A stretch of 8,213 nucleotides of DNA from Methylotenera_A sp031399315 (GCA_031399315.1 JANNOS010000053.1:1-8213), one strand, 5' to 3'; shown: positions 1 through 6,907, numbered from the stretch's first letter. The notes: a model not told the origin generated them from the sequence alone. Made by a program: numbers and translations.

Positions 1-2
1 CG

Positions 3-140
3 CTGCGCGATCTTCGGAAGCAGAACTACACGGAGATCATCGATCACCACTTCTCGCTCGGTGCGCATCTGAATGCGCGCGATCGGAAGGCTGTTCGGCG
101 CACAGTGTCGGGGTTGGTGAACAACCATATATTGAATTGA
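3..140 (+). CDS. BrxL-like (BREX Lon-protease-like) C-terminal fragment, chimeric
   Basis: The frame is open from the window edge to a TGA at 138-140. The first ~39 codons give a fragment beginning LRDLRKQNYTEII, then HFSLGAHLNARD, then AVRRTVSGLV. From memory of the family, this matches the region near the C-terminus of BrxL, the Lon-protease-like AAA+ protein of BREX phage-defence systems, which reads LRxLRxxxY, a HFxL segment, RD and a (F/V)SGL(M/L)K segment. In BrxL the chain then continues for tens of residues. Here it stops after six more codons whose sequence belongs to the neighbouring AT-rich DNA, so the fragment is cut by a junction near 117-126. Third codon positions are GC-rich, unlike the genes from 130 to 7800. 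The identity is based on a short stretch only. Confidence 0.55.
   Translation: MRDLRKQNYTEIIDHHFSLGAHLNARDRKAVRRTVSGLVNNHILN
115..128. other. Chimeric junction, GC-rich foreign DNA to AT-rich host DNA
   Basis: Left of this point the plus strand encodes a BrxL-like protein with GC-rich codons. Right of it the minus strand encodes an AT-rich membrane protein. Both homologies stop within about ten bases of each other. The junction contains a small inverted repeat, GGTTG (112-116) and CAACC (122-126). The exact base cannot be fixed because the two partners may share a few bases. Confidence 0.75.
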
Positions 141-707
141 CCCTGCTATGCTTGACTTAATAGCCTTAACCAAATTGTAGTTATTAAACGCAATCAGCAT
201 AGGGGCGAACCATGTCGCCATCATCAGCGGAATTAATAGCAAGGAAAGCTTTAATATCAGCGGCATCATTTTCTGCATAAATTCCATCATTTGTGACTCG
301 GTCATTTGCGACTCAGAAACACCCTTGCTTTGCGCCAATGTCGCCAAGCCTTGCAAATCGCTATTTAAAAGAAGGCTTACCAATGCAGCATAAAGCAAAC
401 ATGCGCCACCCAAGCCAATGAGTTGCGCCATTTTAGGTTTAATATTATTGATAACTTCAGTTAGATTTTGCTCTTTTTTCATATCCGCATTGCGATATAG
501 CATCAGGGCGATTGCCAAAAAAACTGGCCATAACAGCACGCTTATAAAAGACAAAAACTGTAATGCAGGAACAGAAGGCAACATAATAAAAAAACCGACG
601 TACACCAAACTGAGCAACAACCATTTTCTAGGCGCAGTTTTAAATAAAGCAACACTTTCTGTCACCCAGCTTATGCCTGTTTTTGTGCGTGATTCTAAAA
701 TTGCCAT
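120..707 (-). CDS. BPSS1780-type membrane protein, C-terminus lost at junction
   Basis: The gene starts at ATG 707-705 with a GAGG ribosome site about ten bases upstream, 27 bases after the thrB stop, so it is probably co-transcribed with thrB. The predicted product is an integral membrane protein. Hydrophobic stretches lie at about residues 29-45, 48-71, 94-114 and 148-174, with a polar Met/Gln/Ser-rich linker at 127-147. The N-terminus (WVTESVALFKTAPRKWLLLS) and the later LIAFNNYNLVKAIKSSIAG segment resemble the BPSS1780 family of betaproteobacterial membrane proteins, whose function is unknown. About 196 residues are native. After that the frame stays open to the window edge but encodes GC-rich foreign sequence (an antisense reading of the BrxL-like fragment), so those ~39 residues are an artefact of the join. 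Family members have further membrane segments, which are missing here. Confidence 0.75.
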
Positions 708-734
708 GTTGTTTCTTGCCTCAATTAAATGGTG

Positions 735-1688
735 TTAATGACTCAAATCGTCTGCAATGTGAATATACTGCTGCAGGAGTTTTTTAAAATGATTAGGGTC
801 TTTGGCGTGCGTCAGCTCGCCGTCGGCTGGGTAGTAAAGATCGTACAAACGCGACAGCCAAAACCTAAGCGCGGCGCGGCGCGGCATGGTTTGCCACAAC
901 GCCCATTCTGGCGCTGTAAATGGCCTTAAAGCTTGATAGGCATCTAAAAAAGCTTGTGTTTTCTCTTGGTCAATACTGCCTAAATCGCTGCCGTTATGGT
1001 GCAAACACCACTCATTAATCGCAATCGCAACGTCGTAAGCCAAAATATCATTGCAGGCATAATAGAAATCAATAAAGCCACCAAGTTTATCGCCATCAAA
1101 CAGCACATTGTCTCGGAACAAATCGCCGTGCACAACACCACGCGGCAGATCCTTCACATCCAACGATTGCTGATAACTTAATTCGGATGTCAGTAACTTT
1201 TGGTCTACAGCATCAAGCTTAGGCATGATTATTTTTGCAGTGGCATCAAACCAATCTTGCCCACGCTGATTCACACCTGCTTGAGTAAATTTCTCACCCG
1301 CCAAATGCAACTTAGCTAAAGTGCTCGCAACTTGCTTCACTTGGGCTATATTTGGTGTAGAAACATCCTCGCCATTTAAACAAGTCACCATCAAAGCTGG
1401 CTTGCCTTTTAATTCGTGCAAGGCAACACCGTGTTTATCTTCTACTGGCGCTGGGCAAGGCACACCATATTTTGCCAAATGCGCCATTAAGCTCACAAAA
1501 TAAGGTAATTCATCTGCGCTGTGCTTTTCAAAAATCGTCAGCACGTAACGGTTATCTTGTGTAATAACAAAATAATTGGTGTTGGTAATGCCCGCGGCAA
1601 TACCCTTAAGTTTGACTATTTCGCCAATGGTAAAATCGCGTAGCCAAACACTTACTTCTTCAAGGGTTAAGGTGGTAAAAACAGACAT
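735..1688 (-). CDS. thrB: Homoserine kinase (aminoglycoside-phosphotransferase fold)
   Basis: The 317-residue product is the usual length for the ThrB type found in Pseudomonas and betaproteobacteria, which has the choline/aminoglycoside kinase fold rather than the GHMP fold of E. coli ThrB. It phosphorylates L-homoserine with ATP in threonine synthesis, in the cytoplasm. Visible features are the N-terminal MSVFTTLT start, the AAGITNTNYFV glycine-rich nucleotide loop (31-41), the HGDLFRDN catalytic loop (187-194) and the DFYYACND metal-binding segment (207-214), where DFY replaces the kinase DFG. The ATG at 1688 has no strong ribosome site upstream. It lies 73 bases beyond the DUF2782 gene, with a terminator-like hairpin between them, so it may have its own promoter or be reached by read-through. 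The BPSS1780-type gene follows 27 bases downstream. Confidence 0.9.
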   Translation of the reverse strand: MSVFTTLTLEEVSVWLRDFTIGEIVKLKGIAAGITNTNYFVITQDNRYVLTIFEKHSADELPYFVSLMAHLAKYGVPCPAPVEDKHGVALHELKGKPALMVTCLNGEDVSTPNIAQVKQVASTLAKLHLAGEKFTQAGVNQRGQDWFDATAKIIMPKLDAVDQKLLTSELSYQQSLDVKDLPRGVVHGDLFRDNVLFDGDKLGGFIDFYYACNDILAYDVAIAINEWCLHHNGSDLGSIDQEKTQAFLDAYQALRPFTAPEWALWQTMPRRAALRFWLSRLYDLYYPADGELTHAKDPNHFKKLLQQYIHIADDLSH

Positions 1689-1710
1689 ATTGTTTAAAAG
1701 TTAGTACGAG

Positions 1711-1755
1711 AAAATTATTAAGAGGGCTGAATCTCTTAAACTCAGGCCCTCTTAA
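1711..1755 (-). terminator. Terminator-like hairpin between DUF2782 gene and thrB
   Basis: The arms 1718-1730 and 1742-1755 are complementary over 13 bp with one bulged G and enclose an 11-base loop. On the minus strand the stem is followed by TAATTTTC, a weak U-tract, consistent with Rho-independent termination just after the DUF2782 stop codon. It sits only ~25 bases before the thrB start, so partial read-through or attenuation is possible. On the plus strand the stem is followed by TTTATTTTAG, so it could also act in the other direction. Confidence 0.65.
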
Positions 1756-1761
1756 TTTATT

Positions 1762-2109
1762 TTAGAATCGAAAGATAATCCACTTAGGAATAGCCAAAGG
1801 TTTATTCGGCCCACTATTCACCCAACTGCCATCTTGGTCTTCTTTATGCAAATAATACGGCACACCGTGTTCTGGCGTGACTTTCATCATATACAGCTCG
1901 CCGTTAATGCGATATTCCTCAACGGTGTCTTTGCCTTTTTTGCGAATAGTAACTTGCGGCTCACCTTCAAGCGCTTCGCCATCGACCACCTTAGGGGGCG
2001 GTGGCACTTCTTCTAGCGGCTCTAGGTTATCGGGCGCTTTAGCAGCAAACACCACATGCGGCATTAAAAATACGCACAGTAGCAAAACAGAAAGTTTTAA
2101 TTTTTGCAT
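1762..2109 (-). CDS. DUF2782 family secreted/periplasmic protein
   Basis: This 115-residue protein has a clear Sec signal peptide: MQKLK, a hydrophobic core at about 6-18, and a likely cleavage after VFAA near residue 23. The mature part starts with a Pro/Glu-rich stretch (LEPLEEVPPPPKVV) and continues into a compact domain (QVTIRKKGKDTVEEYRINGE, MKVTPEHGVPYYL, ending IPKWIIFRF) typical of the DUF2782 family. These are small betaproteobacterial exported proteins of unknown function commonly found beside polA and thrB. The ATG at 2109 has a GAGAG ribosome site a few bases upstream. The 116-base gap after the LOG gene suggests a separate promoter (a TAGAAT box lies in it), but this is weak. Confidence 0.8.
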   Translation of the reverse strand: MQKLKLSVLLLCVFLMPHVVFAAKAPDNLEPLEEVPPPPKVVDGEALEGEPQVTIRKKGKDTVEEYRINGELYMMKVTPEHGVPYYLHKEDQDGSWVNSGPNKPLAIPKWIIFRF

Positions 2110-2225
2110 GTAGCTCTCGGATTTAATTAGTTAATTCATTCTAACAAAATGCGGGGTACAAAGACATGATTAACATCAAATAAACCCTTAGTTTTTACTA
2201 AAAAATAAAGTTTATAAATCTAAGC

Positions 2226-2951
2226 TTACAAATACAACTGAATACGCTCTTCTTCCGCAGATAATTTAAATCCACGTGTTTCGTAATGTTTAAATATCGC
2301 CTCTACCACCTCAGCGGGCTCATCAATCAATTGTATTAAATCAACATCTTCGGCAGCAATCATGCCCTCATCCACCAGCGTGGTTTTAATCCAATCCATT
2401 AGCCCGCGCCAAAATGGCTCACACACTAAAATAATCGGTATCTTCAGCGTTTTGCCTGTTTGCACCAGCGTAATCGCCTCCATCAACTCATCCAAAGTGC
2501 CAAAACCACCCGGCATCACCACATAGGCACTGGCGTATTTTACAAACATCACCTTGCGCATAAAAAAGTGTTGGAAATTCTGACTAATATCTTGATAACC
2601 ATTCCCAGCTTGCTCATGCGGCAACTCGATATTTAAGCCGATGCTAGGCGATTTTCCTGCAAATGCGCCCTTATTGGCCGCTTCCATAATGCCAGGCCCG
2701 CCGCCAGAAATCACGCTAAATCCAGCATCAGATAAGCGTCTAGCAATATCTTCCGTCAGCTTGAAATATGGGTGATCTGGCTTGGTACGCGCGCTACCAA
2801 AAATAGAAACTGCTGGCGTAATTTCTTTTAACTTTTCGGTGGCTCCGACAAATTCTGCCATAATCTCGAATGCATGCCATGACTCATGTGCCGTGTGATT
2901 TTTGCCCTGTACATCTGGGTCAGTAATTTTTGGAATTTTTTTTGTATTCAT
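2226..2951 (-). CDS. LOG-family (TIGR00730) nucleotide 5'-monophosphate phosphoribohydrolase
   Basis: The predicted 241-residue Rossmann-fold enzyme belongs to the 'lysine decarboxylase-like' LOG group, whose characterised members cleave the N-glycosidic bond of nucleoside monophosphates, including cytokinin ribotides. Visible motifs are SIFGSART (about 50-57), GGGPGIMEAANKGA (83-96), RKVMFVKYASAYVVMPGG (132-149) and the signature PGGFGTLDE (147-155), which carries the catalytic Glu and the phosphate-binding glycines. The frame extends upstream to a GTG at 2987. I prefer the ATG at 2951 because AAGGA lies eight bases before it and because the GTG start would overlap the inverted repeat at 2985-3010. 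The gene is transcribed divergently from polA. The substrate cannot be told from sequence. The old label 'lysine decarboxylase' should not be used. Confidence 0.88.
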   Translation of the reverse strand: MNTKKIPKITDPDVQGKNHTAHESWHAFEIMAEFVGATEKLKEITPAVSIFGSARTKPDHPYFKLTEDIARRLSDAGFSVISGGGPGIMEAANKGAFAGKSPSIGLNIELPHEQAGNGYQDISQNFQHFFMRKVMFVKYASAYVVMPGGFGTLDELMEAITLVQTGKTLKIPIILVCEPFWRGLMDWIKTTLVDEGMIAAEDVDLIQLIDEPAEVVEAIFKHYETRGFKLSAEEERIQLYL

Positions 2952-2984
2952 GTTGAGTTTCCTTGTTGCTTTAATTCTACCACG

Positions 2985-3010
2985 CACTTAAAAATTCAAT
3001 GTTTTAAGTG
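2985..3010. repeat. Perfect 9-bp inverted repeat in the LOG/polA divergent region
   Basis: CACTTAAAA at 2985-2993 and TTTTAAGTG at 3002-3010 are exact reverse complements separated by eight bases. The repeat lies in the 161-base divergent intergenic region, upstream of both genes, so it could be an operator or a leader hairpin. No known regulator site is recognised. Confidence 0.5.
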
Positions 3011-3028
3011 AAGCTAGGTACAAAGTAT

Positions 3029-3057
3029 TTTTATGCGCGCAGCATATGTTTTATTAT
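3029..3057 (+). promoter_or_regulatory. Possible polA promoter
   Basis: TATTAT at 3052-3057 matches five of six bases of the sigma-70 -10 box and lies 55 bases before the polA ATG. The matching -35 position (TTTTAT at 3029-3034) is poor. A short inverted repeat, TATGC/GCATA (3032-3036/3042-3046), falls in the spacer. This is a weak prediction. Confidence 0.3.
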
Positions 3058-3112
3058 GTGAGCTGCTAAAAATGCTGACAACAACGTATCACGACAAACA
3101 TTGGATTTTTAT

Positions 3113-5977
3113 ATGAAAACGCTTTTACTCGTGGATGGCTCATCTTATCTCTATCGCGCCTTTCACGCCATGCCCGATTTGCGTAATTCTGCAAATGAGC
3201 CTACTGGCGCGATTCAAGGTGTGCTTAATATGTTACGCCGCTTACATAAAGATTACCCTGCTGATTATAGCGCATGTGTTTTTGATGCCAAAGGCAAAAC
3301 TTTCCGCGATGATATTTACCCAGAATACAAGGCAAATAGGGCGAGCATGCCAGATGATTTGCGCCTACAAATCGAACCACTCTTTGAAACCATACGCGCG
3401 ATGGGCTGGCCGCTTATTGTAGAAGACGGCGTTGAAGCGGATGACGTGATTGGTGCACTGGCCAAACAAGCTGAACGAGAAGGCATTAAAACGATTATTT
3501 CCACAGGCGATAAAGATATTAGCCAGTTGGTGAATGACCACATTACCGTCGTTAACACTATGCGCGATGCCTTTCGCAAAACCGATGATGTGCTGGATAT
3601 TGCAGGTGTTGAGCGAAAATTTGGCATTCCACCCAGTTTGATGATTGATTATTTAGTGTTAGTCGGCGATACCTCAGACAACGTACCAGGTGTAGAAAAA
3701 GTCGGCCCTAAAACCGCAGTAAAATGGCTCACGCAATATGGCTCATTAGAAAACATCGTTGCCAACGCAGATGCCATTACTGGCGTGGTGGGCGAAAATT
3801 TACGCAAAGCCTTGCCTTGGTTGCCGACGGCGCGTGAGCTCATTACCATCCGCTGTGATGTCGGCATTCGTGAGCATTTTGATGAGCTGATACAACAAGC
3901 GCCTGATAAAGAAAAACTAGCTGAATTATTTGACCGTTTTGAATTTAGAAGCTGGAAACGCGAATTAGAAGCCGATAATATCGGCAATACATCTAAAACA
4001 TATGCCCTGCAGGCCCCTGCTCTTGATAAAAAAGCCCGTGCGGCTTCTGGCGCACCTGTTTCGGATTCTTTCACCGTTCGTGGTGAGCCTGTCGAACCAC
4101 ATGACCCTTCGACCACTCGACAAGCTCATGACTCAGGGCGAGCGATTGAAATTTCTTATCAACCTAATACCAGCCGCAACTTTGAAACCATTTTAACTAC
4201 TGCGCAATTAGATGCTTGGCTAGCCAAGTTAAGCACCGCGCAACTCATATGTTTTGACACCGAAACCACCTCGCTTGACCCAATGACCGCAAAAATAGTC
4301 GGCATGTCGTTTAGTGTAGAGGCAGGCAGCGCCGCGTATTTACCGCTGACGCACGATTATTTTGATGCGCCAGAACAGCTTAATTTCACTGGAACTTTGG
4401 CTAAAATTAAACCAATACTTGAAAATGAAGCAATCAAAAAAGTGGGGCAAAACTTAAAATATGATCAACATGTTTTAGCAAACCACGGCATTGCATTAAA
4501 CGGCATTGCGCACGATACTATGCTGCAATCTTATGTATTTGAATCGCACAAAACGCATGGTATGGATGCGCTGGCAGAGCGGCATTTGGGTGTAACAACC
4601 ATCCACTTTGAGGATGTTGCTGGCAAGGGGGCCAAGCAGGTAAGTTTTAACCAAGTGACTGTGGAAACGGCGGCAGAATATGCAGCAGAGGACGCAGATA
4701 TTACCTTGCAACTGCACGAGGCGATGTACCCAATCATCGCCAATGACGAAAAACTTAACTTCATTTACAGCCAAATTGAGATGCCAAGCTCTGCGTGTTT
4801 ATTTACTATAGAGCGTAACGGTGTGTTGATAGATGCAGAAATGTTAAGGGCACAAAGTAACGAAATTGGTATGAAACTAATTGCGCTAGAGAACCAAGCG
4901 TATGAACTGGCAGGCCAACCTTTTAACTTGGCCTCACCCAAACAGCTGCAAGAAATTTTATTCGATAAATTGGGTATTAAGCCCACCAAAAAAACGCCCA
5001 GCGGCGCGCCAAGTACTGATGAAGATGTGCTGCAAGAGCTCGCGCTTAATCACCCGCTGCCTAAAGTTTTATTAGAGTATCGCGGCTTAGCAAAACTCAA
5101 ATCCACCTATACCGACAAACTGCCAAAGATGATAAACGCTGCCACGGGGCGCGTGCACACCAGCTACAACCAAGCGGTGGCGATTACAGGCAGGTTAGCG
5201 AGTAGCGATCCCAACTTGCAGAATATCCCCGTTAGAAGCGCCGAAGGTCGCCGTATTCGCGAAGCGTTTATTGCGCCGCAAGGTTCGCATATTGTTTCTG
5301 CCGACTATTCACAAATTGAGCTGCGTATCATGGCGCACCTTTCTCAGGATCAAGGCATGTTAACCGCCTTTGCCAATAATGAAGATATCCATCGCCATAC
5401 CGCAGCTGAAGTGTTTGGTGTTGAACGCGATGCTGTCGATAGTGAACAACGTCGCTATGCCAAAGTGATTAACTTCGGCTTAATTTACGGCATGAGTGCA
5501 TTTGGTTTGGCACAAAACTTGAACATAGAAAGATCTGCCGCCGCCAGCTATATCGAGCGCTACTTTGCGCGCTACCCCGGTGTTAAACAATATATGCAAA
5601 ACACCCGTGAAGAAGCCAAACAAAAAGGCTATGTAGAAACCTATTTCGGACGCAGGCTTTGGGTGCCAGAAATCAATAGCTCAAATGTTCAGCGGCGTAA
5701 CGGCGCAGAGCGTGCCGCCATTAACGCGCCTATGCAAGGAACCGCGGCCGATTTAATTAAACTTGCCATGATTGCCGTTGATAAATGGATAACAAAAGAA
5801 AAATTAACAACTAAACTTATTATGCAGGTGCACGATGAACTGGTGTTAGAAGTACCAGACAATGAGCTGGAGTTAGTGAAAAGTACCTTGCCAACTCTGA
5901 TGCAGAGCGTAGCCAAACTAGACGTACCTCTTTTAGCCGAAGTGGGAATAGGTAGCAATTGGGAAAGTGCTCATTAG
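3113..5977 (+). CDS. polA: DNA polymerase I
   Basis: The 954-residue protein is full length, with all three classical domains. The 5'-nuclease domain (about 1-290) shows LLLVDGSSYLYRAFHA, FDAKGKTFRDDIYPEYKANR, GVEADDVIGA, STGDKDISQLV and VGDTSDNVPGV. The 3'-5' proofreading domain (about 360-545) keeps its acidic residues: FDTETT (Asp382, Glu384), NLKYDQ (Asp451) and YAAED (Tyr523, Asp527). The polymerase domain has motif A ADYSQIELR (Asp731), motif B RRYAKVINFGLIYG and motif C MQVHDELVLEV (Asp908). It should therefore do nick translation, gap filling and proofreading in the cytoplasm. I start at ATG 3113 rather than the in-frame TTG at 3101, because LLLVDGSS then sits at the usual distance from the N-terminus. 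The linker between the two nuclease domains (about 300-350) carries an in-frame REP-type insertion. Confidence 0.97.
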   Translation: MKTLLLVDGSSYLYRAFHAMPDLRNSANEPTGAIQGVLNMLRRLHKDYPADYSACVFDAKGKTFRDDIYPEYKANRASMPDDLRLQIEPLFETIRAMGWPLIVEDGVEADDVIGALAKQAEREGIKTIISTGDKDISQLVNDHITVVNTMRDAFRKTDDVLDIAGVERKFGIPPSLMIDYLVLVGDTSDNVPGVEKVGPKTAVKWLTQYGSLENIVANADAITGVVGENLRKALPWLPTARELITIRCDVGIREHFDELIQQAPDKEKLAELFDRFEFRSWKRELEADNIGNTSKTYALQAPALDKKARAASGAPVSDSFTVRGEPVEPHDPSTTRQAHDSGRAIEISYQPNTSRNFETILTTAQLDAWLAKLSTAQLICFDTETTSLDPMTAKIVGMSFSVEAGSAAYLPLTHDYFDAPEQLNFTGTLAKIKPILENEAIKKVGQNLKYDQHVLANHGIALNGIAHDTMLQSYVFESHKTHGMDALAERHLGVTTIHFEDVAGKGAKQVSFNQVTVETAAEYAAEDADITLQLHEAMYPIIANDEKLNFIYSQIEMPSSACLFTIERNGVLIDAEMLRAQSNEIGMKLIALENQAYELAGQPFNLASPKQLQEILFDKLGIKPTKKTPSGAPSTDEDVLQELALNHPLPKVLLEYRGLAKLKSTYTDKLPKMINAATGRVHTSYNQAVAITGRLASSDPNLQNIPVRSAEGRRIREAFIAPQGSHIVSADYSQIELRIMAHLSQDQGMLTAFANNEDIHRHTAAEVFGVERDAVDSEQRRYAKVINFGLIYGMSAFGLAQNLNIERSAAASYIERYFARYPGVKQYMQNTREEAKQKGYVETYFGRRLWVPEINSSNVQRRNGAERAAINAPMQGTAADLIKLAMIAVDKWITKEKLTTKLIMQVHDELVLEVPDNELELVKSTLPTLMQSVAKLDVPLLAEVGIGSNWESAH
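4075..4144. repeat. REP-type palindromic repeat inserted in frame within polA
   Basis: The DNA resembles the widespread proteobacterial palindromic repeat whose translations read ...GEPVEPH... or ...VVSLSNH...FDKL... in different frames. TGAGCCTGTCGA (4084-4095) pairs with TCGACAAGCTCA (4117-4128) over 11 of 12 positions. GTCGAA/TTCGAC (4091-4096/4108-4113) is a perfect alternative stem. CGTTCG (4075-4080) and CGAGCG (4139-4144) form outer arms with one wobble. It adds about 23 residues (FTVRGEPVEPHDPSTTRQAH and following) to the flexible linker between the 5'-nuclease and proofreading domains without shifting the frame. Confidence 0.7.
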
Positions 5978-6055
5978 AAATAATTTATTGACCATCAAAA
6001 TTATTTTACATGTTAAATTTTCTTTAAAATGTTATGTTAATTAAAATAGTTAAAT

Positions 6056-6090
6056 TAATCAATTACTTAAAAATTGATTATGATTGATTA
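6056..6090. repeat. Three TTGATTA half-sites forming a 9-bp inverted repeat
   Basis: TAATCAATT (6056-6064) and AATTGATTA (6072-6080) are exact reverse complements with a seven-base spacer. A further direct copy, ATTGATTA, follows at 6083-6090. The cluster lies in the very AT-rich gap between polA and the 187-residue gene, just upstream of the likely promoter. It could be a binding site for a regulator or nucleoid protein. In such AT-rich DNA, chance is possible. No good terminator for polA is visible in 5978-6194. Confidence 0.4.
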
Positions 6091-6119
6091 AAAATAAACT
6101 AAATATTTTTATTGTAAAA

Positions 6120-6146
6120 TTGACATTTCCTATTGACGAATATAAA
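6120..6146 (+). promoter_or_regulatory. Likely promoter of the 187-residue protein gene
   Basis: A perfect -35 hexamer TTGACA (6120-6125) is followed after 15 bases by TATAAA (6141-6146), five of six matches to the -10 box. The spacing is short. An alternative pairs TTGACG (6133-6138) with TAAGAT (6157-6162) over 18 bases. Either would give a short leader containing the GCTAC/GTAGC hairpin (6163-6177) just before the ribosome site. Confidence 0.45.
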
Positions 6147-6194
6147 AGTCATGAGTTAAGATGCTACAAATCGTAGCCTTTTAAGGAGTGCGTT

Positions 6195-6758
6195 ATGTCT
6201 GTAAGTTATTCTGAAGTAGAGTTGCTGTCTTTTATTGACTATTTATCATCAAAAAGCCTGCTCCCGTCATCTACTGCGAGCGGCAGAAAGGCTGCTGTAT
6301 TAAAGATTTTGGCGGCACTTGATTCCGAGGAAAAAACAGACTTAAGGAATCTTGATATAGAGCAGACCTTTCAAAGATTTTCAAATAAATTTGGTAAGGA
6401 ATTCACTCCGCAAAGTCTAATTACTTACAAAAGCAGATTTAATTCTGCATTAAGTGATTTTTTTAAATATCATGAAAATCTTGCTGGATTTAAGACTGGC
6501 GCAACAAAAAAACAGCCAAAAGAAAATGGCTCTGAAACTAAAGCTAGTAGCAAGAAATCTTCTGCTAAAGCTAGTAGAGCACCACTAGCTCCCCCACCTC
6601 CAGCAGAATCACCATCTTACGTGCTACAAATACCGATAAGCAACGGGACGCTGGTTGAAATAAGGAACTTACCAATGGATTTAACCGAAGCTGACGCCAC
6701 CAAGATAGCGGCAGTGATAAAGGCACATGCGCCATCACTAGATAAAAAGGCGCATTAA
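6195..6758 (+). CDS. Uncharacterised protein with recombinase core-binding-like N-terminus
   Basis: The 187-residue protein has three parts. The N-terminal ~100 residues are alpha-helical, with a pattern (ELLSFIDYLSSKSLL, ...RKAAVLKIL, DIEQTFQRFSNKF, TPQSLITYKSRFNSALSDFF) like the SAM-like core-binding domain of tyrosine recombinases. In particular the 'TPxSLxTYKSR' segment resembles integrase arms, but there is no catalytic domain. A low-complexity Lys/Ser/Ala then Pro-rich linker spans about 103-140. A short C-terminal module (YVLQIPISNGTLVEIRNLP, DLTEADATKIAAVIKAHAP) follows. I recognise this arrangement as a recurrent hypothetical proteobacterial family but know no function; DNA binding is an inference. 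The start is secure: AAGGAG at 6183-6188, six bases before the ATG, with a good promoter upstream. The gene is followed by a structured intergenic region and a small gene. Confidence 0.75.
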   Translation: MSVSYSEVELLSFIDYLSSKSLLPSSTASGRKAAVLKILAALDSEEKTDLRNLDIEQTFQRFSNKFGKEFTPQSLITYKSRFNSALSDFFKYHENLAGFKTGATKKQPKENGSETKASSKKSSAKASRAPLAPPPPAESPSYVLQIPISNGTLVEIRNLPMDLTEADATKIAAVIKAHAPSLDKKAH

Positions 6759-6762
6759 AGAA

Positions 6763-6900
6763 TTAGGGCCACTTAACTTACGATTAAGCAGCCCTAAAAG
6801 AAGAATGGGAAACCCCATAAATCTTGCGTTAGCAACTATAGATTAGTGGATTCTTCATTAAAAGTAAAGACTTATCGTCGTTTCCCAGATAAGTTAGGAG
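6763..6900 (+). other. Structured RNA region or leader with competing pairings
   Basis: The 149 bases between the 187-residue gene and the 44-residue gene hold many perfect complementary segments. Local ones are TTAGGGC/GCCCTAA (6763-6769/6791-6797, with inner CTTAA/TTAAG), GAAGAAT/ATTCTTC (6800-6806/6850-6856), TTGC/GCAA around a GTTA loop (6824-6835) and ACTTATC/GATAAGT (6870-6876/6888-6894). Long-range ones are TAACTTA/TAAGTTA (6774-6780/6890-6896) and TGGGAAAC/GTTTCCCA (6806-6813/6880-6887), nested in each other. The two sets exclude each other. The last arms end at the AGGAG ribosome site (6896-6900). This could be a regulatory leader or a small RNA; no known riboswitch class is recognised. 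Confidence 0.4.
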
Positions 6901-6907
6901 AACTTTT

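Noticed and set aside
418..738. Open frame of 106 codons on the plus strand
   Set aside because: It lies antisense to the BPSS1780-type membrane protein gene, whose frame has a clear start, ribosome site and membrane-protein pattern.
2160..2225. TTAGT/ACTAA stem as terminator of the LOG gene
   Set aside because: The stem is 5 AT pairs and on the transcribed strand the T-run comes before the stem, not after it.
3649..4116. Minus-strand open frame of 155 codons inside polA
   Set aside because: It is a shadow of polA: the plus strand has all polymerase I motifs and the minus frame shows no recognisable family.
4075..4144. CRISPR repeat or insertion sequence inside polA
   Set aside because: There is a single palindrome, no spacers, no transposase and no target duplication; it fits a REP-type element.
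6163..6180. GCTAC/GTAGC hairpin followed by CTTTT as a terminator
   Set aside because: The stem is only 5 bp and it lies between the promoter and the ribosome site of the 187-residue gene; more likely a small leader hairpin.
6195..6758. Calling the 187-residue protein an integrase
   Set aside because: Only a core-binding-like helical segment is suggested; there is no room for the R...HxxR...Y catalytic domain and none of its motifs are seen.
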